From contig PWGH01000074.1 of assembly GCA_003555285.1 (NCBI GenBank), forward strand, positions 1 to 30,522: 30,522 nt of DNA, in the 5' to 3' direction. Below, in pieces: positions 1 to 11,753 of the stretch; within the stretch, counting starts at the first letter, position 1, and each line of letters begins with the position of its first letter. Below the pieces are notes generated by a model, which saw nothing but the letters and a program-made list of their open reading frames with translations, made no database searches and was not told the DNA's origin. The DNA comes from Thioalkalivibrio sp. (GTDB lineage: Bacteria; Pseudomonadota; Gammaproteobacteria; Ectothiorhodospirales; Ectothiorhodospiraceae). Both the position numbers and the translations under genes were made by a program.

Positions 1-2
1 AT

Positions 3-2921
3 CTCGAGCGTCTCGACGACGTGCGCGAGGAGGTGGATCGGCAGGCGGCGCGCCTGACCCGCCAGGCCGAGACCGCCGAGCGCTATCAGGAACTGGCGGC
101 GAGTCGACGCCAGCGCCGCGCGGAGCTGGTGCTGCTGCGTTTGCGCGTGCAGGAGGCGCGGCTGGCCGCGGAACATCAGGCGCTGGTCGCGGCAGAGACC
201 GCCCTGGCGCGACTCCAGGCCGGGGCCCAGGAAAAGGAGACCGAAACCGAGCAGCAGCGGCTGCACCGCAATGCTCTCGAGCAGGACCTGCAGGCCACGC
301 AGGCGAACTTCTACGAGGTCTCGGCCAATGTCTCCCGGCTGGAGCAGTCGATCCGGCACGCGGAGGCCGAATTGCAGCGCGAGGCCCGAGAACAGGCGCA
401 ACTGGAGCACCGTATTCGGGAGTCCGAGCAGGCGACGGTCGCCGCCGAGGATGCCGCGCGCACGGCCCTGGCCGCCATCGAGGCACAGGAACTGGAGTGC
501 GCAGTGGCCTCCGAGGCGCTGGAACAGACCGAGGCGGCCGCCGAGCTCGCCGAGCAGGCCTGGCACGCGGCGCGCGAGGCCCTGGCCCAATGGCATCAGG
601 CGATGGCCGAACCGCAGCAAGAGGCCCAACTCGCCCGGACGCGAATGGACCACGCCGATCAGCTGTTGCAGCAGGCCCGGCAGCGGCGCGAGCGGGTGCA
701 GGCCGAGCGCGAGCGCCTGCCCCCGGCGGATGACGGGGTGGCGGTGGCGCGGGCCGAGGAGGAACTGCAGGTCGCCATTGGCAGTCAGGAGGCCTTGCAG
801 CAGCACCAGGTGGCCCTGCGTGAGGCCTGGACCGGTCAGCGTGAGACCCTGCAGCAGGAACAGGAGGTGGCGCACGGGTTGGAGCGTCGCGCTCAGGAGA
901 TCGCCGGGCGTCTGGCGTCGCTGAAGATCCTGCCCGGCCTCGATCAAGATGAGGATCGCGAGCGCTTTGCCCAGTGGGCCGCCGAGCAGGGTCTGGATCC
1001 GGCATTGCGCATTGCGGCCCAAATCGATGTCGACCCGGGTTGGGAAGCGGCCGTGGAGGTGGTCCTGGGGGCCTGGTTCGAGGCCGTGCCGATGGATCTC
1101 GCGCCACTGCCCAGGCAGCTGCCGGCGGCGGCTTTTCGGGCGCTGGATCCGGTGCCAATGGCCTGCACGTTCCCCGCCGATTCGTTGGCCGCCCGGATCC
1201 GCGCGCCGGATGCCCTGCGGATGCAACTCGCCCGGGTGGTGTGCGCGGAGTCGCTAACCGCGGCCCAGCAGCGGCTGGCCGCCTGTGCCGAGGGCGAGAG
1301 CGTGATCACTCCGGAAGGCACCTGGCTGGGGGCGGGGTGGTTGTGCCATCGCACCGTCGACCGGCAGGTGGAGGGGGTGATCGAGCGCTTGCGCCTGGAA
1401 CGCAGCCTGGAACAGGAGGCGGAGGAACTGCAGGAGCGAGGGATCGATCTGGCGGCCTCGCTGGACACCCGCCGGGAGGCCCTGCACCAGCTCGAGGGAG
1501 ACCGCGAGCAGGCGGAGGCCGGTCTGCGCGAAAGCCACCGCGAGGTCAGTCGCCTGGAGGGGCAATTGCAACGGCTGAGCGAGCGCAACCAGCAGGCGGA
1601 CGAACGCCGCGGGCGCCTGACCCAGGACATTGCGGAACTCGAAGCGGAGATCGCACAGGCGACCGAGCAGCGTGACCAGGCCTTGTCCGAGCGCAATCAG
1701 GCCCTTGCCCGGCTGGAGACACTGAACCGGGACAAGGCGGCGCTGGACGCGGGCAATCGACAGGCCCAGGAGCAGCAGCAGCGCGCGCGCCAGCGCGCCC
1801 AGCAGGTCCGCGAACAGGACGCCCGTGCGCAACGCGGTCTGCAGGAGGCTCGGCATCGGCTGGCCCTGGATCAGGGGCATCTGCAGCGCTTGCTGCAGCA
1901 GAAGGCCGAGGACCGGGAACGCTTGGAGCGGCTGCGCGACGCGCATACCGGACGTCTGGCACCGCTGGATGGCTGGCGGGGCGAGTTGCAGGACCAGCTC
2001 GAGCAGCGCCAACGGCTTGATACGGTGCTGTCCGATGCGCGTGCGGCGCTGGAGGCGTGCGATCAGCGCCTTCGGCAACTGGCCAGCGACCTGCGCGAAC
2101 ATGCGGTGCGGGTGGAACAGGGGCGCGGCGATTGCGAGCAGCGTCGGTTGCACCTGGCCGAACTCGGCGTGCAACAGGAGACGCTGTCCGGACAATTGCA
2201 GGAGAGTGGCTTCGAGGCCGAATCCCTGGGTGCGAATCTGGCCCCGGAGGCCACGATTCCAATCTGGGAGGAGGCCATCGCCGCGCTGGACCGAAGCATC
2301 GAGCGGTTGGGTCCGATCAACCTGGCCGCGATCGAGGAGGCCCGGAGCCTGATCGAGCGCAGCCAGTACCTGCAGGCGCAGCACGACGATCTGGTGACCG
2401 CACTCGCCACGCTGGAAGAGGCGATGCACAAGATCGACCGGGAGACCCGCGCGCTGTTCCGGCAGACCTACGATCAGGTCAACGAGGGGCTCGGACGCAA
2501 GTTCCGGCGCCTGTTCGGCGGCGGCGAGGCGCGCCTGGACCTGACCGGGGAGGATCTGCTCGACACCGGGGTGACGATCATGGCGCGCCCGCCCGGGAAA
2601 CGCCTGTCGACCATCCATCTGATGTCCGGCGGCGAGAAGGCCCTGACCGCCGTGGCCCTGGTCTTTGCGATTTTCGAACTGAATCCGGCGCCCTTCTGCA
2701 TGCTCGACGAAGTCGACGCGCCGCTGGACGAGGCCAATGTCACCCGGTTCTGCGACCTGCTGCGGGAGATGTCCGAGCACATCCAGTTCATCTTCATCAC
2801 CCACAACAAGACCACGATGGCGATGGCAGAACAGTTGATCGGCGTTACCATGCACGAACCGGGCGTGTCGCGCCTGGTCAGTGTGGATATCGACGCCGCT
2901 GTAGAACTGGTCGAGGCCTGA
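3..2921 (+). CDS. smc: Chromosome segregation protein SMC, 3' part (5' end outside the window)
   Basis: SMC is the ATPase core of bacterial condensin; with ScpA and ScpB (encoded at about 11.9-13.4 kb) it organises and helps segregate the chromosome. The reading frame is open from base 3, so the N-terminal head with Walker A lies upstream; the first ATG at 21 is internal. Visible in order are an N-terminal coiled coil rich in Gln, Arg, Glu and Ala, a hinge-like globular segment at about 930-1330, a second long coiled coil, and the C-terminal ABC head. The head has the signature MSGGEKALTA at about 2622 and Walker B with D-loop FCMLDEVDAPLD at about 2694-2730, followed by the FIFITHNK switch region. 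The frame ends at a TGA at 2919. zipA follows after 20 nt. The 972 or so visible residues fit the bulk of a roughly 1,170-residue SMC. Confidence 0.97.
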   Translation, partial: LERLDDVREEVDRQAARLTRQAETAERYQELAASRRQRRAELVLLRLRVQEARLAAEHQALVAAETALARLQAGAQEKETETEQQRLHRNALEQDLQATQANFYEVSANVSRLEQSIRHAEAELQREAREQAQLEHRIRESEQATVAAEDAARTALAAIEAQELECAVASEALEQTEAAAELAEQAWHAAREALAQWHQAMAEPQQEAQLARTRMDHADQLLQQARQRRERVQAERERLPPADDGVAVARAEEELQVAIGSQEALQQHQVALREAWTGQRETLQQEQEVAHGLERRAQEIAGRLASLKILPGLDQDEDRERFAQWAAEQGLDPALRIAAQIDVDPGWEAAVEVVLGAWFEAVPMDLAPLPRQLPAAAFRALDPVPMACTFPADSLAARIRAPDALRMQLARVVCAESLTAAQQRLAACAEGESVITPEGTWLGAGWLCHRTVDRQVEGVIERLRLERSLEQEAEELQERGIDLAASLDTRREALHQLEGDREQAEAGLRESHREVSRLEGQLQRLSERNQQADERRGRLTQDIAELEAEIAQATEQRDQALSERNQALARLETLNRDKAALDAGNRQAQEQQQRARQRAQQVREQDARAQRGLQEARHRLALDQGHLQRLLQQKAEDRERLERLRDAHTGRLAPLDGWRGELQDQLEQRQRLDTVLSDARAALEACDQRLRQLASDLREHAVRVEQGRGDCEQRRLHLAELGVQQETLSGQLQESGFEAESLGANLAPEATIPIWEEAIAALDRSIERLGPINLAAIEEARSLIERSQYLQAQHDDLVTALATLEEAMHKIDRETRALFRQTYDQVNEGLGRKFRRLFGGGEARLDLTGEDLLDTGVTIMARPPGKRLSTIHLMSGGEKALTAVALVFAIFELNPAPFCMLDEVDAPLDEANVTRFCDLLREMSEHIQFIFITHNKTTMAMAEQLIGVTMHEPGVSRLVSVDIDAAVELVEA

Positions 2922-2941
2922 CCAAAGACGAGGACTGTGTT

Positions 2942-6078
<3,137 letters not shown>

Positions 6079-6115
6079 GAGGGCTTTCTTATTGGGCCGG
6101 TTGGGCCGGACGGGC

Positions 6116-7030
6116 TTATTGGGCCGGGCGGGTGGGGTAGGTCACGGTCGTGGCGCTGCGCAGATCTTCGAGATAGGCGCGCAGAGCCCGTGTCTGCAGG
6201 ATCTCCTCGATCTGGGTGCGCACGGCCTCCAGTGGCGGGACCGGGGCGTCGCGGGTCGCCTCAAGTTGAATCACATGCCAGCCGAATTCGGTCTCGACCG
6301 GTTCCGGCGTGTAGCTTCCAGGTTCCAGCGTCATCAGGGCGGCGCTGAAGGCGGGAATCATTCGCTCAGGAGGGAACCAGCCCAGGTCGCCACCCTTGGT
6401 AGCGGAACCATCCTGCGAGTGCGCGGTGGCCAGTTCGGCAAAGGCCGCGCCTTCGTTCAGTTCGGCAATCCGTGCCTCCGCCTCCGGTTGCGTGGCGACC
6501 AGGATGTGCCGGGCCCGGTATTCGGTCTGCGCAAATTGCGCGACCTGGCTGGCGTACTCGTCCTCGATTGCGGCGTCGGAGATCTGCAATTCGGCCGTCT
6601 TGCGTTCGATCACCTGCGAGGCCAGCAGGTTGGTTTCGATACTGCGCAGGATCATGCGCACATCCGGTTCCTGATCGATGCCCAGGGTCACGGCCTCTTG
6701 GCGCAGCAATTCGAGATTGATCAACTCCTCCAGCACATTGTCGGTGTCTTGATGGTCGATGCGGTGGCCATCGCTGGGGCCTTGCATCGGGTCGTCATGA
6801 CCGACATGGGCGAAGACGTCCGTGCGGGTGATCGGTGTGCCGCCGACGATGACCAGCGTCTCGGCGGTCCCGATGGGCGGCGTCCCCTCCGGCTCCGAGG
6901 AGGACCCACACGCCGTCAGTGTGATGGTGGCGGCCAGCAACACGGAAATAACGACCGGCAACTTGAGACCGAGGCCCAGAAACGGGGGGCTGACACCCAG
7001 GGATGGGGGAACGGTTCTGGCAATCTTCAT
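6116..7030 (-). CDS. PpiC-type peptidyl-prolyl cis-trans isomerase, lipoprotein
   Basis: This is a 304-residue parvulin-family foldase, likely tethered in the envelope and helping exported proteins fold. The N-terminus has a hydrophobic stretch ending in a lipobox, LTAC, with Cys41 as the probable lipidated residue. A SurA-like N-terminal helical region follows (about 60-160). The rotamase core begins YRARHILVAT and includes the conserved GGDLGWF and the FGWHVIQLE closing strand. The ATG at 7030 is preceded by GGAG about 11 nt upstream; the signal sequence is slightly long, so a later start is possible. It lies 56 nt downstream of the YciI gene on the same strand and probably shares its transcript. 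It converges on ligA. Family assignment is firm; the client proteins are unknown. Confidence 0.9.
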   Translation of the reverse strand: MKIARTVPPSLGVSPPFLGLGLKLPVVISVLLAATITLTACGSSSEPEGTPPIGTAETLVIVGGTPITRTDVFAHVGHDDPMQGPSDGHRIDHQDTDNVLEELINLELLRQEAVTLGIDQEPDVRMILRSIETNLLASQVIERKTAELQISDAAIEDEYASQVAQFAQTEYRARHILVATQPEAEARIAELNEGAAFAELATAHSQDGSATKGGDLGWFPPERMIPAFSAALMTLEPGSYTPEPVETEFGWHVIQLEATRDAPVPPLEAVRTQIEEILQTRALRAYLEDLRSATTVTYPTRPAQ

Positions 7031-7086
7031 CAACACGGGGTCTCCAGGATTCGGGATCGGTGAGGCGGGCGCACGAGTCGGAGCGA

Positions 7087-7386
7087 TCAAGGCAACACGC
7101 GCTTGAACGGGCGTACGAGCACCTCTTCGTAGACTCCGGCCGCCAGGTAGGGTTCGGCATCGGCCCAGGCCTGCGCCGCCTCGAGAGAGGCGAACTCGGC
7201 GACGATCAGGCTTCCGGTGAATCCGGCCGGCCCCGGATCCGGGCTGTCGATGGCGGGAAAGGGCCCGGCCAGGACCAGCCGTCCGGCGTCGCGCAGGGCC
7301 TCGAGTCGGGCCAGATGCTGCGGTCGAGCGGCGAGCCGCCGTTCGAGGCTGTCCGCGGTGTCCAGCCCCATGATCATGTAATGCAT
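7087..7386 (-). CDS. YciI family protein
   Basis: This is a 99-residue protein of the YciI/YCII family, small ferredoxin-like folds whose cellular role is mostly undefined. It starts [17 protein letters not shown], and the family pattern of an Asp/Ser-Leu-Arg segment, then [12 protein letters not shown], then a GPFPAI loop and a [16 protein letters not shown] helix, is present. The ATG at 7386 has an AGGGGG Shine-Dalgarno 5 nt upstream, so the longer open frame upstream is not used. The gene is divergent from yciO and leads the pair yciI-like/ppiC. I cannot see from the sequence whether it binds a particular small molecule. Confidence 0.88.
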   Translation of the reverse strand: MHYMIMGLDTADSLERRLAARPQHLARLEALRDAGRLVLAGPFPAIDSPDPGPAGFTGSLIVAEFASLEAAQAWADAEPYLAAGVYEEVLVRPFKRVLP

Positions 7387-7507
7387 GCCAACCCCCTGTG
7401 ATCGAACGCTCCACACGTGCTGCGGGCACCGCCGGGACGTGGATAACCCCGGGCGTCGAGAACTCAAGGCCGCGTCCTCGGCGGCATTATACCGATATGG
7501 CCTTTGC

Positions 7508-7513
7508 TATACT
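7508..7513 (+). promoter_or_regulatory. Probable -10 element upstream of yciO
   Basis: TATACT sits about 30 nt before the yciO start and fits a sigma-70 -10 box. No good -35 box is visible at 17 nt upstream (CATTAT at 7485-7490 is the nearest). The same TATACT word occurs shortly before the site-2 protease, prfB and inside the YgfX-like frame. This is inferred from sequence only. Confidence 0.4.
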
Positions 7514-7543
7514 GCGCGGTTACATCCCGCACGGTCTTCCCCC

Positions 7544-8161
7544 ATGAGTGTCATTGCGATCCATCCGGAAAATCCCCAACCGCGCCTGGTTCAGCAGGTG
7601 CTCGCCGTCCTGGAGCAGGGATCGGTGATTGCGCTGCCCACCGATGCCTGTTACGCGCTGGCCTGCATGATCGGTGACAAGACCGGCGCCGAACGGATCC
7701 GGCGCCTGCGTCAGGTCGATGAAGACCATCACCTGACACTGTTGTGCCGGGACCTCTCCGAATTGGGCACCTACGCCAAGGTGGGGAATCCGGCCTTCCG
7801 GCTGATGAAGACCCTGACCCCCGGCCCGTATACCTTCATTCTCCCGGCCACCCGGGAGGTGCCGCGGCGGTTGCAGCATCCGAAGCGGCGGACCGTCGGC
7901 CTGCGTGTCCCGGCCAGCGGCGTGGTGCAGATGCTGCTGGAGCGGCTCGGCGCGCCGCTGATGTCGGCGACCCTGCAACTTCCCGGGGATCCGCACCCGC
8001 TCAGCGAACCCTGGGAAATCGCGGATCGCCTGGGTTCGCAGGTCGATGCCGTCGTCGACAGTGGCGCAGGCACGCTGGAGGCGACCACGGTGATCGACCT
8101 GACCGGACCGACGCCGGAGGTCGTACGGCATGGTCTGGGTGCGGTGGACTTCCTGGGCTGA
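7544..8161 (+). CDS. yciO: YciO-type Sua5/YrdC/YciO family protein
   Basis: The 205-residue product belongs to the Sua5/YrdC superfamily; the TsaC/Sua5 members make threonylcarbamoyl-AMP for the t6A modification of tRNA. This one matches the YciO branch: it starts MSVIAIHPENPQPRLVQQVL and continues with a VIALPTDACYALAC nucleotide-site segment, RIRRLRQ, TLLCRDLSELGTYA and the LTPGPYTFILPATREVPRR segment. YciO proteins are close relatives of TsaC, but their in vivo role is less clear, so t6A synthesis should not be assumed. The ATG at 7544 gives the standard YciO start; no strong Shine-Dalgarno is seen. The gene heads the conserved yciO/M50 protease/trpS/scpA/scpB group. Confidence 0.92.
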   Translation: MSVIAIHPENPQPRLVQQVLAVLEQGSVIALPTDACYALACMIGDKTGAERIRRLRQVDEDHHLTLLCRDLSELGTYAKVGNPAFRLMKTLTPGPYTFILPATREVPRRLQHPKRRTVGLRVPASGVVQMLLERLGAPLMSATLQLPGDPHPLSEPWEIADRLGSQVDAVVDSGAGTLEATTVIDLTGPTPEVVRHGLGAVDFLG

Positions 8162-8200
8162 ACACCGACGCGTTCTGCGATGACCCATACCCCTTATCCC

Positions 8201-8250
8201 AAGAGCAGGCTTCTTCCCACAAGAGCGGGCTCCTTTCCACCCGAGCGGGC
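8201..8250. repeat. Imperfect 20-bp tandem repeat, REP-like
   Basis: Two adjacent 20-bp units (8201-8220 and 8221-8240) differ at 3 positions, and a partial third unit follows. On the minus strand each reads like GTGGGA...AGCCTGCTC, the style of REP elements. It lies between yciO and the site-2 protease gene. Family assignment is tentative. Confidence 0.6.
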
Positions 8251-8305
8251 CCGCAGCGGTCCTGCCACGATTGGACGGTAATACAAGGAAGAAACCGGCG
8301 TTGGG

Positions 8306-8311
8306 TATACT
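8306..8311 (+). promoter_or_regulatory. Possible -10 element directly before the site-2 protease start
   Basis: TATACT ends 6 nt before the ATG at 8318. If used as a -10 box, transcription would start at about the A of the ATG. No convincing -35 is visible at normal spacing, so this remains a candidate. Confidence 0.35.
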
Positions 8312-8317
8312 GCGCTG

Positions 8318-8989
8318 ATGGATTCCCTGATTCAGACCATCGCCATCTGGGCGGTGCCGGTGCTTTTTGCCATTACCGTTCATGAGGCCGCGCATGGGTA
8401 TGTGGCCCGGATGCTCGGCGATACCACGGCATCGATGCTCGGGCGCCTGACCTTGAATCCCCTGAAACACATCGATCCGGTGGGCACGATCGCCGTGCCC
8501 GTTGGGCTGTTGGTCCTGAGTTCGCTGACGCCGGCGCCGCCCTTCGTGTTTGGCTGGGCCAAGCCGGTACCGGTGAATACGCGTAATCTGCACAGGCCGC
8601 AGCGCGATATGGCCATTGTCGCGGCCGCCGGCCCGCTGGCGAATCTACTGATGGCCCTTGGGTGGGGTTTGTTGATCCAGCTGGGTCTGCTGCTCGATAA
8701 CACCCTCAGCATGGCCATGGTCACCATGGGCATGGCCGGCATTGCGATCAACGTGTTGCTGATGGTGCTCAACCTGCTCCCGGTGCCGCCGCTGGATGGC
8801 GGGCGGGTCGTGGCGGGGCTGCTGCCGCGACCGATCGCGCACCGGTACGAGCGAATCGAGCCCTACGGACTGGTCCTTGTCCTGATCCTGTTGATCACCG
8901 GTCTGCTCGGCGCGTTGATCGGGCCGGTGTATGCCTTCTTCATGGACGCCATCACCTTCGGGGTGGGGCTTCCCTTCCTGCGGACATGA
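8318..8989 (+). CDS. M50 (site-2 protease) family zinc metalloprotease
   Basis: This is a 223-residue polytopic membrane protein of the compact site-2 protease group (peptidase family M50), which cleaves within or near membranes. The zinc site is clear: HEAAH at residues 22-26 in the first helix, and NLLPVPPLDGGR with Asn152 and Asp160 in a later helix. About five to six hydrophobic segments are visible, and there is no PDZ domain, so it is the short form rather than RseP. The ATG at 8318 puts the HExxH at the usual distance from the N-terminus. There is no Shine-Dalgarno just upstream, while a TATACT box almost abuts the start, so translation may be leaderless. Synteny with yciO and trpS is common in gammaproteobacteria. 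The substrate is unknown. Confidence 0.92.
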   Translation: MDSLIQTIAIWAVPVLFAITVHEAAHGYVARMLGDTTASMLGRLTLNPLKHIDPVGTIAVPVGLLVLSSLTPAPPFVFGWAKPVPVNTRNLHRPQRDMAIVAAAGPLANLLMALGWGLLIQLGLLLDNTLSMAMVTMGMAGIAINVLLMVLNLLPVPPLDGGRVVAGLLPRPIAHRYERIEPYGLVLVLILLITGLLGALIGPVYAFFMDAITFGVGLPFLRT

Positions 8990-9020
8990 GAAGCCGCAAC
9001 CGGTTTCTCAGGAGAGTGCA

Positions 9021-10370
9021 GTGCGCAAGATTTTGATCCTGGCAAGTTTCCTGATCGTGGGGGCGGCGCTGTGGCCGATCTATGTCGGCATGCAGGTGGA
9101 CGCCGCCCTGCAGGAACCCCGCACCGCTCGGCTGGGCGATGTCCGTATCACCCACGAAGTGGTCGAGTACCAGCGTGGACACTACCGGGCCCAGGCTGCC
9201 AGTGTGCTGCAAATCCAGGGCGACGATCTGGACGTCGAGTTGCGGCTGGAGCATTCCATCCATCACCGCCTGTTGGGCGCGACGGCACGCAGTCGGCTGG
9301 CGAGCGAGCCCATCGTCGGCACGGTATCGGCCCTCTGGGGGGATGCGTTGGCACAGGGCCGGCCGCGCGCCGAGAGTTGGCTGGGGCTGGGTGGCGGTGT
9401 CAGTTCACGCTGGTCGACCCAGCCGATCCGAATTGCCTGGCCGGGGGTGAATCCCGCGCCTGAGCGTACGTTGGCGCTCGCGGCGGGCCAGGGCGGCCTG
9501 GCCTATTCGCCCGAACGCCTGGTGCTGAGTTTCGATACACCGGCTGCGACCTGGACCGAGGGGGTTGCCCGACTGCATCTGGAGCAATTGCATCAGGGGT
9601 TGTTGATTCATCCCGGTCCAGAGGGAAGCTATGACCGTCTGCCGGACTATGACATCAGCCTGGGAGCGTCCACCGTGCGTCTGGAGCGTGGCGACGCGCA
9701 GCCCGTGACCGCCGATTTTCTGCGCGCCAGCGCCTCCCAGAATTCCACCGCGCGCCGGCTCGACAGCCTGTTGCGGCTGCGAATGGATGCGGTGCGCTCC
9801 GGGGACGCCGAACTGGGGTCGCTGGACCTTTCGCTCAACGCACTGAACTGGCACCGACCCAGCGTGTTGCGCGTGATCGAGGATCTGGATGACGTTCGTG
9901 CACTGGCGCTGGAACCCGACGCCCGCACCGGCTTGGTCCTGGGAATCCTGTTCGAGGCCATCGAGAACCTGATCGTGCACGAGCCCACGGTCCAGGCGAC
10001 GTTCCGCCTGGACGATGCCGCCGGAAAACGCCTGTGGGCGCATCTGGATGCGGGTCTGCAGGGCGATCCCGAGCAATGGTCTCGCGCGCCGCTGGAGAAC
10101 CTGACTCTGGATCTGGATCTGGAGTTGGCACGGGACTTCATCGATCCGCTGTCCGGGGTGTTGCAGGCGCAGTCGCGGACCGACACGGACACCGCAAAGA
10201 TCCTGCATCGATTGTTGGAAGATGCGGCCGCTCAGGACTGGGTGCTGAGCGAGGACGATCGGTTCGTCAGCAGCCTGCGTATGGAGGCGGGCCGTCTGTA
10301 TATCAACGAGCAGGATCGCACGGCGCTGCTGCTGGCCCTGGTGTTCGGGGTTGCCGGCGGCATGTTTTAA
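9021..10370 (+). CDS. DUF945 (YdgA-like) family protein
   Basis: This is a 449-residue protein of the DUF945/YdgA family, whose biochemical function is not established. It opens with a hydrophobic N-terminal segment, ILILASFLIVGAALWPIYVG, probably a signal anchor, placing the rest in the periplasm. The rest is a long beta-rich region with repeated amphipathic strands such as LDLSLNALNW and LDLDLELARDF, as in this family. The GTG at 9021 is chosen because AGGAG lies 6 nt upstream and the hydrophobic segment follows at once; the frame opens earlier only inside the protease gene. It sits between the site-2 protease and trpS, where many relatives have no gene. A link with the protease is only suggested by proximity. 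Confidence 0.8.
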   Translation: MRKILILASFLIVGAALWPIYVGMQVDAALQEPRTARLGDVRITHEVVEYQRGHYRAQAASVLQIQGDDLDVELRLEHSIHHRLLGATARSRLASEPIVGTVSALWGDALAQGRPRAESWLGLGGGVSSRWSTQPIRIAWPGVNPAPERTLALAAGQGGLAYSPERLVLSFDTPAATWTEGVARLHLEQLHQGLLIHPGPEGSYDRLPDYDISLGASTVRLERGDAQPVTADFLRASASQNSTARRLDSLLRLRMDAVRSGDAELGSLDLSLNALNWHRPSVLRVIEDLDDVRALALEPDARTGLVLGILFEAIENLIVHEPTVQATFRLDDAAGKRLWAHLDAGLQGDPEQWSRAPLENLTLDLDLELARDFIDPLSGVLQAQSRTDTDTAKILHRLLEDAAAQDWVLSEDDRFVSSLRMEAGRLYINEQDRTALLLALVFGVAGGMF

Positions 10371-10437
10371 TGAAGGCCCGACGCTCTGATGCCGGCCGGG
10401 GCCGGACGCCGTCGACGTGTCGATCTGCCGAGGTCCT

Positions 10438-10463
10438 GAAAGGTGGGTTCTGGAACGCCTTTC
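10438..10463 (+). terminator. Weak hairpin between DUF945 and trpS genes
   Basis: GAAAGGTG at 10438-10445 can pair with CGCCTTTC at 10456-10463 (one G-T pair) around a 10-nt loop. Only TTGT follows, so it is at best a weak terminator or a leader structure for trpS. Confidence 0.25.
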
Positions 10464-10532
10464 TTGTACCGTTTCTTCCAGTGACGTGCGCCGCTACGGG
10501 CACTGTATGAGCCACTCGAAAAGGGTTTTGCC

Positions 10533-11753
10533 GTGAGCAACAATCAGGGAATGAATCAACGCGTGCTGTCCGGCATGCGCCCGACCGGGCGCCTGCATCT
10601 CGGCCATTACCACGGGGTGCTGAAGAACTGGCTGGAACTCCAGCACAGCTATGAATGCTTCTTCTTCGTCGCCGATTGGCACGCGCTGACCACCCATTAC
10701 GAGAACCCGGGGGACCTGGCGCAGCACGTGACCGAGATGGTCATCGACTGGCTGGCCGCGGGAGTCAGTCCCAGCGCCGCGACCCTGTTCGTGCAGTCAC
10801 GGGTTCCGGAACACGCGGAACTGCATCTGCTGCTGTCGATGTTCACGCCGCTCTCCTGGCTCGAGCGTGTGCCGACGTACAAGGATCAGCAGGAAGAGTT
10901 GCGCGAGAAGGACCTGGCGACCTACGGCTTTCTCGGTTATCCGGTGTTGCAGAGTGCGGATGTGCTGGCCTACCGCGCCGGGTTGGTGCCGGTCGGCGAA
11001 GACCAGGTCGCGCACCTGGAGGTGACCCGGGAGATCGCGCGGCGCTTCAACCACCTCTACGGCCGGGAACCCGGTTTCAAGGAGAAGGCCGAGGCGGCGA
11101 TCGACAAGATGGGCAAGAAGACCGGCCGCCGCTATCGGGATTTGCGCAAGCGGTTTCAGGAGCAGGGCGAGGGCGAGGCCCTCGATGTGGCCCGGGCGAT
11201 GCTGGAGGGGCAGCAGAACCTGTCGCTGGGCGACCGGGAGCGCCTGTTCGGCTACCTGGAGGGCGGCGGCCGGATCATCCTGCCGGAACCCCAGGCGATG
11301 CTCACGCCGACGGCGAAGATGCCGGGCATGGACGGGCGCAAGATGTCCAAGAGCTACAACAACGCGATCAGCCTGCGCGATGAGCCGGCCGATGTCGAGG
11401 CCAAGATCCGCACCATGCCCACCGATCCGGCGCGGGTCCGGCGCACCGATCCCGGCGATCCGGACAAGTGTCCGGTCTGGGGCCTGCACCAGGTCTACAC
11501 GCCCGAAACCACCCGCATCGAACTGGCCGAAGGCTGTCGTTCAGCGGGCATCGGCTGCCTGGACTGCAAGCGGCCGTTGATCGACGCCGTGCTGGCGGAA
11601 CTGGCGCCGATTCAGGAACGTGCGCGCGAATATGCGGCCGATCCCGCCCTGGTGCGCAGCATCATCAACGAGGGTTCCGATGCGGCCCGCGAAGAGGCCC
11701 GCGAGACCCTCGAAGAGGTGCGTCGCGTGATGGGCCTGGACTACCCACGTTGA
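10533..11753 (+). CDS. trpS: Tryptophanyl-tRNA synthetase, long four-Cys form
   Basis: TrpRS attaches tryptophan to its tRNA in the cytoplasm. The 406-residue product carries both class I signatures, HLGH at residues 22-25 and KMSKS at 270-274. It is longer than the E. coli enzyme (334). The extra length includes a charged helical insertion of about 70 residues before KMSKS and a C-terminal segment with four cysteines: Cys313, Cys335, Cys342 and Cys345. That spacing (x21, x6, x2) is nearly the one described for the [4Fe-4S] cluster of Thermotoga TrpRS. The GTG at 10533 has AAGGG 7 nt upstream; the ATG at 10551 lacks a spaced Shine-Dalgarno. scpA and scpB follow. Cluster binding is an inference. 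Confidence 0.95.
   Translation: MSNNQGMNQRVLSGMRPTGRLHLGHYHGVLKNWLELQHSYECFFFVADWHALTTHYENPGDLAQHVTEMVIDWLAAGVSPSAATLFVQSRVPEHAELHLLLSMFTPLSWLERVPTYKDQQEELREKDLATYGFLGYPVLQSADVLAYRAGLVPVGEDQVAHLEVTREIARRFNHLYGREPGFKEKAEAAIDKMGKKTGRRYRDLRKRFQEQGEGEALDVARAMLEGQQNLSLGDRERLFGYLEGGGRIILPEPQAMLTPTAKMPGMDGRKMSKSYNNAISLRDEPADVEAKIRTMPTDPARVRRTDPGDPDKCPVWGLHQVYTPETTRIELAEGCRSAGIGCLDCKRPLIDAVLAELAPIQERAREYAADPALVRSIINEGSDAAREEARETLEEVRRVMGLDYPR

Noticed and set aside
1254..2855. Minus-strand open frame of 533 codons opposite smc
   Set aside because: Antisense to a conserved gene, low-complexity translation, no motif.
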